A stretch of 64,000 nucleotides of DNA from Luteimonas marina (GTDB lineage: Bacteria; Pseudomonadota; Gammaproteobacteria; Xanthomonadales; Xanthomonadaceae), in NCBI RefSeq assembly GCF_007859325.1, contig NZ_VOHK01000005.1, positions 1 to 64,000 of the forward strand. The letters run 5' to 3'. The translations under genes and the position numbers were made by a program. This document shows, one piece after another, positions 17,635-27,166 of this stretch. Every line of letters starts with the position of its first letter. Positions within the stretch are counted from its first letter, which is position 1. The notes beneath the pieces were generated by a model. It was not told the DNA's origin. It saw nothing but the letters and a program-made list of their open reading frames with translations, and made no database searches.

Positions 17635-18801
17635 TTACCGTCCGGCCAGCGCGTCGACGATGTTCAGGCGCATCGCCCGCACCGCCGGCAGCGCGCCGAC
17701 CAGCAGTCCGATGGCCGCCATCAGCCCCAGCCCCAGCATCCAGCTCTTCAGGCCGATCGGCGGCAGGCCGACCGCGCCGCCGCTGGCGGCGCCGACGATC
17801 GGCCCCAGCACCGCGGCCAGGCCGAGCCCGAGCACGCCGCCGATCAGCACCAGCAGCACCGATTCGGCCAGCACCATCGCCAGCACGCTGCGGCTGGTGA
17901 AACCGATGGTCTTGAGCACGGCCAGCTCCGAGGTGCGCTCGCGCACGGCCTGGGCCATGGTGTTGCCGGTCAGCAACAGCAGGGTGAAGAACACCGCGCC
18001 CATGATCGAACCGACGATCAGGCCGATGTCCGCCATCTGCTTGATCTGCGAGGCCATCGCCGCCTGCTCGTTCATCGTCCGCGTCTCGTGCGGCGAGTTC
18101 GCCGACAGCGCGTCGATCGCCTTGGCCGCCGCATCGCTGCGGCGCACGTCGGACACGCGACTGACGAACCAGCCGACGTCGCCATCGACGTAGGGCGTGG
18201 ATTCCTCGAAGTACTTGTAGTGCATCAGGATCAACGCCTCGGTGAAGCCTGCGCTCTTCTTGTCCTTGGCCCGCAGCACGCCGACGATGTCGAACGACCA
18301 GTTCAGGGTGCCGTCGCTGTTGGGGAAGATCGTCGACTGCAGCGGGATGGTCTGCCCGACCTTCCAGTCGAAGCGCTTCATCATCGCCTCGCCGACGAGG
18401 ATGCCGGTGCGGGTGCGCTTCCAGGCCTCGACCTCGGCGGGCGCGACCTCGATCTCGGGATACAGGTCGAGGTAGTTCTCCGCCACCGCGAAGGTGAACA
18501 GCTGGTTGCGCGGGTTCTGGTAGGCGCCGCCGAACCAGTTGGCGTAGGTCACATCCTGGACGTTGTCGATCCGGCGCAGGGGCGGCTCCAGCGAGATCGG
18601 CAGCGTCTCGACGATCGACAGGCGCGAGGTGGTCTGCAGCCGCTGCGCGCCGTCGGCGTTCTGCCCCAGCTGCGCGAACGAGGTGCGGATGCCGTCGAGC
18701 AGGCCGAACAGCAGGAACGCCGCCAGGATCGAGGCCAGCGTGAGGAAGGTGCGGGTCTTGCGCCGGAACAGCGCCGCCCAGATCAGGTGGAAATATTTCA
18801 T
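17635..18801 (-). CDS. MacB-like ABC transporter permease (FtsX domain), first permease
   Basis: A 388-residue permease with one N-terminal helix (RTFLTLASILAAFLLFGLLDGI), a periplasmic domain of about 230 residues and a C-terminal FtsX domain. The C-terminal domain has LIVGSIMGAVFFTLLLLTG, the coupling region RTSELAVLKTIGFT and two further helices. With the 438-residue permease it should form a heterodimer driven by the adjacent ATPase. This type of transporter works mechanically on periplasmic substrates and exports drugs, lipids or peptides. The substrate is not evident. A 13-base gap separates it from the next permease. Confidence 0.88.
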   Translation of the reverse strand: MKYFHLIWAALFRRKTRTFLTLASILAAFLLFGLLDGIRTSFAQLGQNADGAQRLQTTSRLSIVETLPISLEPPLRRIDNVQDVTYANWFGGAYQNPRNQLFTFAVAENYLDLYPEIEVAPAEVEAWKRTRTGILVGEAMMKRFDWKVGQTIPLQSTIFPNSDGTLNWSFDIVGVLRAKDKKSAGFTEALILMHYKYFEESTPYVDGDVGWFVSRVSDVRRSDAAAKAIDALSANSPHETRTMNEQAAMASQIKQMADIGLIVGSIMGAVFFTLLLLTGNTMAQAVRERTSELAVLKTIGFTSRSVLAMVLAESVLLVLIGGVLGLGLAAVLGPIVGAASGGAVGLPPIGLKSWMLGLGLMAAIGLLVGALPAVRAMRLNIVDALAGR

Positions 18802-18825
18802 GTCACCCCTCCGTCCGGTCCGGCC

Positions 18826-19518
<693 letters not shown>

Positions 19519-19773
19519 GGCTTGCCTCGTGTGGTCTCGTGGCCGGGAACGTCCCGGTGGCGGGTCATGCGATGCGGGTGATTCGTCGCATCGCGCCGGT
19601 TTGTCACTTGGAACTTCTCGCAGGAACAAAAAACGTTGTCATTTCGACCCCGGACTTGATCCGGGGGAGAAATCTGGCTTTCACCTCACCTGCAAGTAGA
19701 TCTCTCGCGGAGCCTGCCCTGAGCGCAGCCGAAGGGCTCGAGATGACAGGACTCTGATCTGTCCTTGGGTGCA
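19519..19773. other. Gap within the export operon, filled by repeat sequence
   Basis: 255 bases between the adaptor and ATPase genes. Most is family C repeat (19637-19749). It may hold an internal promoter or attenuate expression of the downstream ATPase and permeases. Confidence 0.45.
19637..19749. repeat. Repeat, family C (GTCATTTCGACCCCGGACTTG), imperfect
   Basis: TGTCATTTCGACCCCGGACT with CCGGGGGAGAAATCT at 19637-19676 is nearly identical to the left arm at 29237. The partner arm is diverged and ends with GGGCTCGAGATGACAGG near 19750. Confidence 0.75.
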
Positions 19774-21006
19774 TCAATTCGTGCCGGTGGACACCACCGC
19801 GCCCGCCTCCAACCCCTCCGGCGGATCGACCACGACGGTCTCCCCCGGCGCCAGCCCCGAAACGACCTCGCGGTCGCCACCGAGCGCGCCGCCAGCCTGC
19901 ACGCCACGCAGTTCCACCTCGTCCCCGCTTCCGACGACGAACACCGCGTCGCCGCCGTCGCGCTGCACGATCGCCGACGCCGGCACGCGCACGCCGCGCC
20001 TGGGTTCGGCGTCGGCCTCGGGCGCCCTCTCCAGGAAGCTCACGGTCACGCCCATGTCGGGCACGATGCGCGCGTCCTTCTCCTTCAGCGCCACGCGCAC
20101 CTTCACCGTGGCCTTGCCGCGGTCGGCGGTGGGGATGATGGCGATGACCTCGGCCGGGATCTTCCAGTCGGGGTAGGAGTTGAGCGTGGCCTCGACCGGC
20201 ATCTTCGGCTGCACGCGGCCGATGTAGGACTCGCCGACGTCGACCTCCACTTCCAGCGAATCCATGTCGACGATGGTGCCGATGCCGGTGCGGGTGAAGC
20301 CGCCGCCGGCCGACAGCGGCGAGACGATCTCGCCCGGCTGCGCGGCCTTGGCGATCACCACGCCGGCGAACGGCGCGCGCACGATGGTGTTGTCGACGCC
20401 GAGGTCGGCGATGTGCAGTCCGTCCTCGGCGACCTTGGCGTTGCGCTGCGCGGTCAGCAGTTCCGCGCGCAGCGCGTCGCGCTGGGACACGGCCTGGTCG
20501 TACTGCGCCTTCGACACCAGCTGCTGGCCGACCAGGCGCGACAGGCGCTCGGCGTTCGCCTCGGCTTCCTTCAGGCGCGCGGAGACGCTGCTCGCCTGGC
20601 TGCGCGCGGCCGAGAGCTGCGCCGCGCTCAGCGAACGCTGGGCATCGGCGTCGATCGGGTCGAGCCGGGCCATCACCTGCCCTTCCTCGACCTTCATGCC
20701 TTCCTCGATCAGCACCTCGCGCACGCGGCCGGTGATCTTGGCCGACACCGTCGCCATGCGCCGGGCGACGACGTAGCCGGAGGCGTCGAGCACCGAGGCC
20801 GCGGCATTGCCGCTGGCCAGCGACACCGCGGTCGCGGTCTGCACCGGCACCGCGCCCTCGCGCGCGAACAGCCACCAGCCGGCCAGCGCCAGCACGGCGA
20901 CGAGGGCGACGGCGGCCAGCGCGATCCACAGGCCCTTGCGCGAGGGCGGCGGGCCGGCGGAGCGGTCGATGCGGAGTTCCTTGAGCAGGTCGGCGTTGGT
21001 GTTCAT
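19774..21006 (-). CDS. Periplasmic adaptor (membrane fusion) subunit, MacA/HlyD-like
   Basis: A 410-residue membrane-anchored adaptor. A single helix (KGLWIALAAVALVAVLALAGWWLF) near residue 24 leads into a barrel-sandwich/lipoyl half-motif (VSAKITGRVREVLIEEGMKVEEGQVMARLD), an alpha-hairpin coiled coil rich in Ala/Glu/Arg at about residues 115-180, the second lipoyl half (NTIVRAPFAGVVIAKAAQPGEIVSP) and beta-barrel and membrane-proximal domains. It should join the MacB-like permeases to an outer-membrane channel encoded elsewhere. It is the first gene of the minus-strand operon and has no obvious Shine-Dalgarno box. Confidence 0.9.
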   Translation of the reverse strand: MNTNADLLKELRIDRSAGPPPSRKGLWIALAAVALVAVLALAGWWLFAREGAVPVQTATAVSLASGNAAASVLDASGYVVARRMATVSAKITGRVREVLIEEGMKVEEGQVMARLDPIDADAQRSLSAAQLSAARSQASSVSARLKEAEANAERLSRLVGQQLVSKAQYDQAVSQRDALRAELLTAQRNAKVAEDGLHIADLGVDNTIVRAPFAGVVIAKAAQPGEIVSPLSAGGGFTRTGIGTIVDMDSLEVEVDVGESYIGRVQPKMPVEATLNSYPDWKIPAEVIAIIPTADRGKATVKVRVALKEKDARIVPDMGVTVSFLERAPEADAEPRRGVRVPASAIVQRDGGDAVFVVGSGDEVELRGVQAGGALGGDREVVSGLAPGETVVVDPPEGLEAGAVVSTGTN

Positions 21007-21190
21007 CGAAGGACTAGACGGGAAGTTGCGGACATTGTGACGGCAACCGTCGCACGATGCGCCGCCCCCGGGGACGAAGGATGGTGGACAGCCTAGCCGC
21101 GGGCGCTGTCGCCGGCTGCTGACAGCTGTCACGTGCTTCGGCTGACGGTGGCGAATGTCACGCCCCCGGCGCGAGCGGCACGATGCCGCC

Positions 21191-22123
21191 ATGTCCGGGA
21201 CAGGAACCAGCGACATGGCCGCGACAAGACAGACACTGGCGCGACTGCACGGCGCCCGCAAGCGCTACGGCGGCACGGTCGCGCTCGACGGGCTCGATCT
21301 TGAGCTGCACGCGGGCCAGGTCACCTCCCTGCTCGGCGCCAACGGCGCCGGCAAGAGCACCGCGGTCGGCCTGCTGCTCGGCCTGCTGGCGGCGGACGCG
21401 GGCGAGGTGTCGCTGTTCGGCCAGCCGCCGCGGGCGCTGGCCGTGCGCCGGCACTGCGGCGCGATGCTGCAGTCGGCCGGCATCCCCGAGCGGCTGAAGG
21501 TGCGCGAGTTGCTCGACCTGGTCCGCAGCGGCTACCCGCAGCCGCGCAGCGTCGCCGACTGCGTCGCACTGGCCGGACTCGACGGCCTGCTCGACCGCCG
21601 CTACGGCCGGCTGTCCGGTGGACAGCAGCGGCGCGTGCAGTTCGCGCTGGCGATCTGCGGACGCCCGAAGCTGCTGTTCCTCGACGAGCCCACGACCGGG
21701 CTCGACATCGACGCGCGGCAAGGGCTGTGGGCCGCGGTGCGCGAACTGGTCGCCGAGGGCAGCGCAGTGCTGCTGACCACGCACTACCTCGAGGAAGCCG
21801 AGGCGCTGTCGGACCGCGTCGCGGTGATCGACCGCGGCCGGCTCGTCGCCGAGGGCAGCGTCGGCGAGATCCGCGCGCGGGTGTCGCAGCGGCGCATCCG
21901 CTGCGTCTCGACGCTGGCGGCCGACGCCGTGGCGCAATGGCCCGGCGTGCGCGAGGCGCTGCGCGAGGGCGAGGCGCTGCAGATCGTCGCCGAGCCGGCC
22001 GAGCCGGTGGTGCGCCGCCTGCTCGACGCCGATGCGGCCCTGCACGACCTGGAAATCCAGCGCGCCGGCCTCGCCGACGCCTACCTCGCCCTCACCCGCC
22101 CCGCCCTGGAGGAGGCCGCCTGA
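21191..22123 (+). CDS. ABC-2 exporter ATP-binding protein
   Basis: A 310-residue ATPase with Walker A GANGAGKST near residue 52, signature RLSGGQQRRVQ, Walker B LLFLDEPTTGLD and switch His in LTTHYLEEAEAL. An accessory C-terminal segment of about 90 residues is typical of ABC-2 drug/polysaccharide exporters. Three in-frame ATGs (21155, 21191, 21215) are possible. The middle one is given, with moderate certainty. The stop overlaps the next start by one base (TGATG), so it is coupled to the permease. The downstream kinase and regulator may control this exporter. Confidence 0.88.
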   Translation: MSGTGTSDMAATRQTLARLHGARKRYGGTVALDGLDLELHAGQVTSLLGANGAGKSTAVGLLLGLLAADAGEVSLFGQPPRALAVRRHCGAMLQSAGIPERLKVRELLDLVRSGYPQPRSVADCVALAGLDGLLDRRYGRLSGGQQRRVQFALAICGRPKLLFLDEPTTGLDIDARQGLWAAVRELVAEGSAVLLTTHYLEEAEALSDRVAVIDRGRLVAEGSVGEIRARVSQRRIRCVSTLAADAVAQWPGVREALREGEALQIVAEPAEPVVRRLLDADAALHDLEIQRAGLADAYLALTRPALEEAA

Positions 22124-22887
22124 TGGACACGATCGCCCTCGCGGCCACGCCCGCGCCGTGGCGCAGCTACCTGCTCGAAGCGAAATGCGAATTCCTGCGC
22201 CTGCTGCGCGAACCGGCGTTCGGCATCCCGGTGATCGCGTTCCCGGCGATGTTCTACCTGCTGTTCGGCGTGCTGCTGAACAAGGGCAGCGGCGGCGCGG
22301 CGCAGTACCTGCTCGCGACCTACGGCGTGTTCGGCGTGATCGGCGCGGCGATGTTCGGCTTCGGCGTGACCATCGCGATGGATCGCGAGCGCGGCTACCT
22401 GCGGCTGCGGCGCGCGCTGCCGACGCCGCCGGGCGCGCTGCTGCTGGCGAAGATGGCGATGGCGATGCTGTTCGCGACGATCATCTCGCTGGTGCTGGCG
22501 CTGCTGGCGGCGACGCTGGGCGGGGTGTCGCTGGCGCCGGCGCAGTGGGCCGGCCTGTTCGCGGTCAACGTGTCCGGCATCCTCCCGTTCGCCGCGATCG
22601 GCCTGTACGTCGGCACCCTGGTGGGCGGCAACGCCGCGCCGGCGCTGCTCAACGTGCTGTACCTGCCGATGGCGTTCCTGTCCGGCCTGTGGCTGCCGCT
22701 GTCGATGCTGCCCGACTGGCTCGGCCGGCTCGCGCCGGCGTGGCCGGCCTACCACCTGGGCCAGCTCGCGCTGAAGGTGGTCGGCCACGACGAGGGCCGC
22801 GCAGCGTGGCTGCACCTGCTGGTGCTGGCGGTGGTGACGGCCGCGTTCTTCGCGCTCGCGCAGCGCCGCCTGGCCGCGGCCGAGTGA
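22123..22887 (+). CDS. ABC-2 type exporter permease
   Basis: A 254-residue inner-membrane protein with six predicted helices. After a short cytosolic start (YLLEAKCEFLRLLREPAFGIPV) come hydrophobic stretches around residues 30, 63, 110, 140, 178 and 225. The order and the motif MAFLSGLWLPLSMLP are characteristic of ABC2_membrane permeases such as those paired with DesK/DesR-like regulators. The substrate is unknown. Translation is coupled to the ATPase gene. Confidence 0.87.
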   Translation: MDTIALAATPAPWRSYLLEAKCEFLRLLREPAFGIPVIAFPAMFYLLFGVLLNKGSGGAAQYLLATYGVFGVIGAAMFGFGVTIAMDRERGYLRLRRALPTPPGALLLAKMAMAMLFATIISLVLALLAATLGGVSLAPAQWAGLFAVNVSGILPFAAIGLYVGTLVGGNAAPALLNVLYLPMAFLSGLWLPLSMLPDWLGRLAPAWPAYHLGQLALKVVGHDEGRAAWLHLLVLAVVTAAFFALAQRRLAAAE

Positions 22888-23006
22888 CGCCGGTGTTGCC
22901 GACAACCACGGCGACGCTCCACCCCGCGACCGGATGCGTCCGCGTGGTCCGGCAGGCCCCGCGGTGACATCATGATGCCGTCCGGACCTTCACGAGGCAG
23001 CTCCCG

Positions 23007-24179
23007 ATGATGCGACTGCGACTGCCGGGCTGGCTGGCGCCGCAGCCGGGCTCGATCGCCGCGCACGACCTGCGCATGGGTCGGTCGCCGTGGTTGAGCA
23101 TGGTCCACCTGGTGTGGTCGGTCTGGGTGTTCCTGACACCCGCGTTCTCCGGCGGCGCCTACGGCTTCAGCATGCGCTGGGCGTGGCTGACCCTGCTGTC
23201 GTATCCGCTGTTCCTGTGGCTGTACGCCATGTCCGTGGTCTCGGCGCCGCGCAGGGCCTACGCCTGCGCGGCGGGGATGGTCGTCCTGTGCCTGGCGCTG
23301 CTGCCCTGGTATCCGTCGGGCCTGAGCTATTTCGTGTTCGGCTGCGTGATGCTGCAGCCGCGGCGCGGACGCGCGGTGTTCGGCTACCTGGCGGTGCTGG
23401 TGGGGCTCAACGCGCTGCTGCTCGGCTACGCCCTGCACATCGGCTATCCGTGGCAGGCGCTGGTGTGGATGCCGACGGTCACCGCGATCATCGGCGTGCT
23501 GGTGGTGCTGGAGCGCATCGGCCGCGAGCGCGACGCGGCGCTGCACCTGTCGCACGACGAGGTGCGCCGGCTCGCCGCGCTGGCCGAGCGCGAGCGCATC
23601 GGCCGCGACCTGCACGACCTGCTCGGGCACACGCTGTCGATGGTGGCGCTCAAGTCCGACCTCGCCGGCCGCCTGCTCGAACGCGACCCGGCGGCCGCGC
23701 GCGACGAGATCGACGAAGTCAGCCGCGTCGCGCGCGAGGCGCTGTCGCAGGTGCGGCGCGCGGTCAGCGGCATCCGCGCCGCCGGCATCGCCGCCGAACT
23801 GGCCTCGGCCAAGCTGCTGCTGGAAACCGACGGCATCACCTTCGACTACCGCTTCGAGGACGGCTTCGCCGACAGCGCGCTGCCGGCGGGCGTCGAGAGC
23901 GCGCTGGCGATGACCGTGCGCGAGGCCGCGACCAACATCCAGCGCCACGCCCGCGCGCATCGGGCGGAAGTCCGTTTCGGCATGGAGGACGGCGAGGCGG
24001 TGCTGCGCATCGACGACGACGGCCGCGGCGGCGCGATCGTGCCGGGCAACGGTCTGGCCGGCATGCGCGAACGCATCGAGGGCGTGCGCGGACGGCTGCG
24101 GATCGAAGCCGGCCACGGCCGCGGCACCCGCGTCGAAGTGCGCGTCCCGCTGGCCGCCAACGACGATGCCCGGCGCTAG
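23007..24179 (+). CDS. Sensor histidine kinase, DesK-like (HisKA_3)
   Basis: A 390-residue membrane sensor. About five transmembrane segments occupy residues 30-170. The HisKA_3 dimerisation domain has the phosphoacceptor His203 in ERERIGRDLHDLLGHTLS, and a HATPase domain has the N-box VREAATNIQRHARA, the G1 box IDDDGRGG and GNGLAGMRERI. DesK-type kinases sense membrane state or envelope stress. With no extracellular domain, the signal is probably within the bilayer. A GAGG box precedes the start. The cognate regulator is the next gene, 270 bases on. Confidence 0.9.
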   Translation: MMRLRLPGWLAPQPGSIAAHDLRMGRSPWLSMVHLVWSVWVFLTPAFSGGAYGFSMRWAWLTLLSYPLFLWLYAMSVVSAPRRAYACAAGMVVLCLALLPWYPSGLSYFVFGCVMLQPRRGRAVFGYLAVLVGLNALLLGYALHIGYPWQALVWMPTVTAIIGVLVVLERIGRERDAALHLSHDEVRRLAALAERERIGRDLHDLLGHTLSMVALKSDLAGRLLERDPAAARDEIDEVSRVAREALSQVRRAVSGIRAAGIAAELASAKLLLETDGITFDYRFEDGFADSALPAGVESALAMTVREAATNIQRHARAHRAEVRFGMEDGEAVLRIDDDGRGGAIVPGNGLAGMRERIEGVRGRLRIEAGHGRGTRVEVRVPLAANDDARR

Positions 24180-24449
24180 GCGCACCTTCGGGCGCGATGC
24201 CTGTCGTCCCGATGCAGCAATCCGGGAAAGCATCGTGCCCGACGGCAACCACTGAGAATCCCGAATTTGTCATTTCGAACGCAGTGAGAAATCTGCCTCC
24301 CAGGCGCCTGGATTGACCGGCTTCGCCGTTGCAAAGTGCCTCTCACTACGCTCGAAATGACAATTTTTCAGGTTCCCCGAAGGCGCTCCCCTCTGAAATC
24401 GATGGCGACCTGCTAACGTTCCGCGCATGCTGCCATCCGCCGCCGCGCC
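24180..24449. other. Gap between kinase and regulator genes
   Basis: 270 bases. A family D repeat fills 24267-24364. Nothing else is recognised. Confidence 0.5.
24267..24364. repeat. Dispersed repeat, family D (TTTCGAACGCAGTGAGAA)
   Basis: A unit of about 98 bases with terminal inverted repeats, TTGTCATTTCGAACGCAGTG on the left and CACTACGCTCGAAATGACAA on the right. The internal sequence includes TTGACCGGCTTCGCCGTTGC. Very similar units lie at 40984-41084 and 59504-59599. It sits between the kinase and regulator genes. Confidence 0.85.
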
Positions 24450-25052
24450 ATGATCCGCATCCTGCTCGCCGAGGACCAGGCGATGCTGCGCGGCGCGCTG
24501 TCGGCGCTGCTGGGCATGGAGAGCGACATCGAGGTGGTCGGCGCCGCCGCCGACGGCGAGGGCGCGTGGCGCGAGCTGCAGCGGCTGGGGCCGGACATCC
24601 TGGTCACCGACATCGAGATGCCGGGCCTGACCGGGCTCGAACTCGCCCAGCGCATCCAGCGCCACGCACTGCCGGTAAAGGTCGTCATCGTCACCACCTT
24701 CGCGCGCGGCGGCTTCCTGCGCCGCGCGCTCGATGCCGGCGTATCGGGCTACCTGCTCAAGGACGCGCCGGCCGAACAACTGGCCGACGCGCTGCGCCAG
24801 GTGCATCGCGGCGGCCGCGCGATCGATCCGCAGCTCGCGCTCGAGGCCTGGGGCGAAGCCGATCCGCTCAACGACCGCGAGCGCAAGGTGCTGCGGCTGG
24901 CGGGCAGCGGCATGAGCGCGAACGAGATCGCGGCGCAGCTCAACCTCTCGCACGGCACGGTGCGCAACTACCTGTCGGAGGCGATCGGCAAGCTCGGCGT
25001 CGGCAACCGCATCGAGGCCTACCGGCTGGCGCGGGAGAAGGGCTGGCTGTAG
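24450..25052 (+). CDS. LuxR-family response regulator, DesR-like
   Basis: A 200-residue DNA-binding regulator. The receiver domain has acidic pair Glu8-Asp9 (LLAEDQ), phosphorylation site Asp54 (LVTDIEMPG), Thr in VTTFA and Lys in YLLKDAP. The C-terminal LuxR-type helix-turn-helix contains LNDRERKVLRLAGSGMS and NEIAAQLNLSHGTVRNYL. Its partner should be the DesK-like kinase just upstream. The nearby ABC-2 exporter genes are the likely targets by analogy with similar operons. Confidence 0.92.
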   Translation: MIRILLAEDQAMLRGALSALLGMESDIEVVGAAADGEGAWRELQRLGPDILVTDIEMPGLTGLELAQRIQRHALPVKVVIVTTFARGGFLRRALDAGVSGYLLKDAPAEQLADALRQVHRGGRAIDPQLALEAWGEADPLNDRERKVLRLAGSGMSANEIAAQLNLSHGTVRNYLSEAIGKLGVGNRIEAYRLAREKGWL

Positions 25053-25129
25053 GACGCGCGATCGCCGGCAAGGCGCACTGTCTCCGCCGTGCGGCCAGTG
25101 CTAGTGTGATGTCCCGTAAGAACCTTTAT

Positions 25130-25217
25130 CCGTCATCCCCGCGAAGGCGGGGATCCAGCGTCTTTAGTTCTTCAAAGACTTGACGACACTGGATCCCCGC
25201 CTTCGCGGGGATGACGG
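25130..25217. repeat. Inverted repeat, family B, near-perfect copy
   Basis: CCGTCATCCCCGCGAAGGCG, then GGATCCAGCGTCTT, is mirrored by AGACT and ACTGGATCCCCGCC up to GGGATGACGG at 25217. This is the best-preserved copy of family B, with arms of about 33 bp and a short A/T-rich loop. Confidence 0.9.
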
Positions 25218-25271
25218 TATTTTCTCGGCATTGTCCTAGACTGCGGCCCACCTGCTCGGAGACCCGCCGCC

Positions 25272-25703
25272 ATGACCGCAAGCAAGCCTCCCGTGCTGTT
25301 CTGGATCATCGCCGTCCTCGCCGTGCTGTGGAACCTGGCCGGCACGTACTCGTTCTATTACCACCTCAGCGCCACGCCCGAGATCGTCGCCAGCTGGGCG
25401 GACGACCAGCAGCGCATCTTCGCGGCGATGCCGCGCTGGCTGTTCGTGCCGTTCGCGGTGGCCACCGTCGGCGGCCTGGTCGGCTCGCTCGGCCTGCTCT
25501 GGCGCAGCCGCTGGGCGGTCCCGGTGCTGGCGCTGTCGCTACTGGCGATCATCGTCCAGTTCGCCGGCAACTACCTGACCACGCCGCTGCTGTGGGAACT
25601 GACCGGCGCGCGCGGCGCGCTGTTCCCGCTGGTCATCGCGCTGGTCGGCCTGTTCCTGTGGTGGTACGCGCGCCGCGCAGCGGCACGCGGCTGGCTGCGC
25701 TGA
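25272..25703 (+). CDS. Small four-helix membrane protein of unknown function
   Basis: A 143-residue integral membrane protein with four predicted helices around residues 10-28, 55-77, 83-101 and 114-131, and a basic C-terminus (ARRAAARGWLR). The first helix carries LAVLWNLAGTYSFYYHL, a pattern seen in small proteins often labelled sugar transporter without experimental support. It stands alone between a repeat and a convergent aminopeptidase, with stops six bases apart. Confidence 0.75.
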   Translation: MTASKPPVLFWIIAVLAVLWNLAGTYSFYYHLSATPEIVASWADDQQRIFAAMPRWLFVPFAVATVGGLVGSLGLLWRSRWAVPVLALSLLAIIVQFAGNYLTTPLLWELTGARGALFPLVIALVGLFLWWYARRAAARGWLR

Positions 25704-25709
25704 CCGGGG

Positions 25710-27089
25710 TCAGGACGCGTAGCGCGCCTTGAGCATCGCGTAGGCGGAGCGCAGCGCCAGCGCTTCGCCGCCGGCCGGACGTCCCGGCCGCGCGCTGTCG
25801 TTCCAGGCATACACGTCCAGGTGCGCCCAGGGCGTGCCTTCGGGCACGAAGCGCTCGAGATACAGCGCGGCGGTGACCGCACCGGCCATGCGCGAGCCGG
25901 CGTTGGCCATGTCGGCGATGTTGCTGGTGAGGTAGCGCAGGTACGGGCGCCACAGCGGCATGCGCCACAGCGGGTCGCGCACGCGTTCGCCGGCGGCGAG
26001 CCAGTCGTTCGCCAGCGCGTCGTCGTTGGCGAACAGCGCCGGCAGGTCGGGGCCGAGCGCGATCCGCGCCGCACCGGTGAGCGTGGCGAAATCGAGGATC
26101 AGGTCCGGCGACAGCTCGCCGGCGTGCGCCAGCGCGTCGCCCAGCACCACGCGGCCTTCGGCGTCGGTGTTGTCGATCTCCACGCTCACGCCCTTGCGCG
26201 TGGCGATCACCTCGCCCGGGCGGTACGCGTCCGGCCCGATCGCGTTCTCCACCGCCGGCACCAGCAGGGTGAGCCGCAGCGGCAGCGCGCGCGCCATCAC
26301 CAGTTCCGCCAGCGCGATCGCGTGCGCGGCGCCACCCATGTCCTTCTTCATCCAGCGCATGCCGTCGGCGGGCTTGACGTCGAGGCCACCGGTGTCGAAG
26401 CACACGCCCTTGCCGACCAGCACCAGGTGCGGGTGCGAGGCATCGCCCCATTGCAGCTTCAGCAGCCGCGGCGCGCGGTGCGAGGCGCGGCCGACGGCGT
26501 GGATCGCGGGAAAGTCCTGCGCCAGCAGCTCGTCGCCGACGATGCTTTCGAACGACGCGCCGTGCGCCGTCGCCACCTCGCGCGCGACCGCCTCCAGCTG
26601 CTCCGGCCCCATGTCCTGGGTCGGCGTGTTGACCAGGTCGCGCACGCGCACGCAGGCGGCGAGCACGTCGCGGACTTCCTCGTCGAGCGCATCCAGCGCC
26701 AGCCGCGCCGGCGCGCGCGCGCCCTGCTTGTAGCGGGTGTAGCGGTACGCGCCCAGGCCCCAGCCGAGCTGCAGCGCCGCCAGGTGCGCGGGTTCGAGCG
26801 CGTGCGCCAGCGCCCAGTCGCCGGCCGGCAGCGCGCCCGCGCCGTGCGCATGGGCGTACGCGTCCAGCGGATCGCCGATGCCGAGGATCGCGCCGGCCAC
26901 CCCGTCCTCGCCCGGCAGCAGCGCGTGCGAACCGGGCGCGGCGTTGAACGCCTGCGACGCCAGCCACGCGCGCGTGGCGGCCGGCTGCGCTTCGAGCCAT
27001 GTGCCCAATCCCGCCTTGTCGAGGACGTGCAGCGGTCGGGCGGCGGCGGTAGCCGTGGAAAAGCCAACGGGCAGGTCGTCGGTGGTCAT
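25710..27089 (-). CDS. M17 leucyl aminopeptidase-family protein
   Basis: A 459-residue cytosolic metallopeptidase that should remove N-terminal residues from peptides using two divalent metals. The N-terminal domain is diverged. The catalytic domain begins VRDLVNTPTQDMGP near residue 150 and contains GKGVCFDTGGLDVKP (Lys and Asp ligands), the second Lys in MRWMKKDMGG, the signature NTDAEGRVVLGDAL (Asp/Glu ligands) and DFATLTGAARIALG. It ends with the Gly-rich WNDSARPGRPAGGEA. It resembles the PepB/PepA-like branch common in xanthomonads. A start at 27089 is preferred. Confidence 0.9.
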   Translation of the reverse strand: MTTDDLPVGFSTATAAARPLHVLDKAGLGTWLEAQPAATRAWLASQAFNAAPGSHALLPGEDGVAGAILGIGDPLDAYAHAHGAGALPAGDWALAHALEPAHLAALQLGWGLGAYRYTRYKQGARAPARLALDALDEEVRDVLAACVRVRDLVNTPTQDMGPEQLEAVAREVATAHGASFESIVGDELLAQDFPAIHAVGRASHRAPRLLKLQWGDASHPHLVLVGKGVCFDTGGLDVKPADGMRWMKKDMGGAAHAIALAELVMARALPLRLTLLVPAVENAIGPDAYRPGEVIATRKGVSVEIDNTDAEGRVVLGDALAHAGELSPDLILDFATLTGAARIALGPDLPALFANDDALANDWLAAGERVRDPLWRMPLWRPYLRYLTSNIADMANAGSRMAGAVTAALYLERFVPEGTPWAHLDVYAWNDSARPGRPAGGEALALRSAYAMLKARYAS

Positions 27090-27166
27090 GGCGGTCCAGG
27101 CGGGAAGACTGCGGTCATTATCCGTCCGCCGCCAGCCGCGGGCCAATGTCCGGGCCGATGGCGCTT

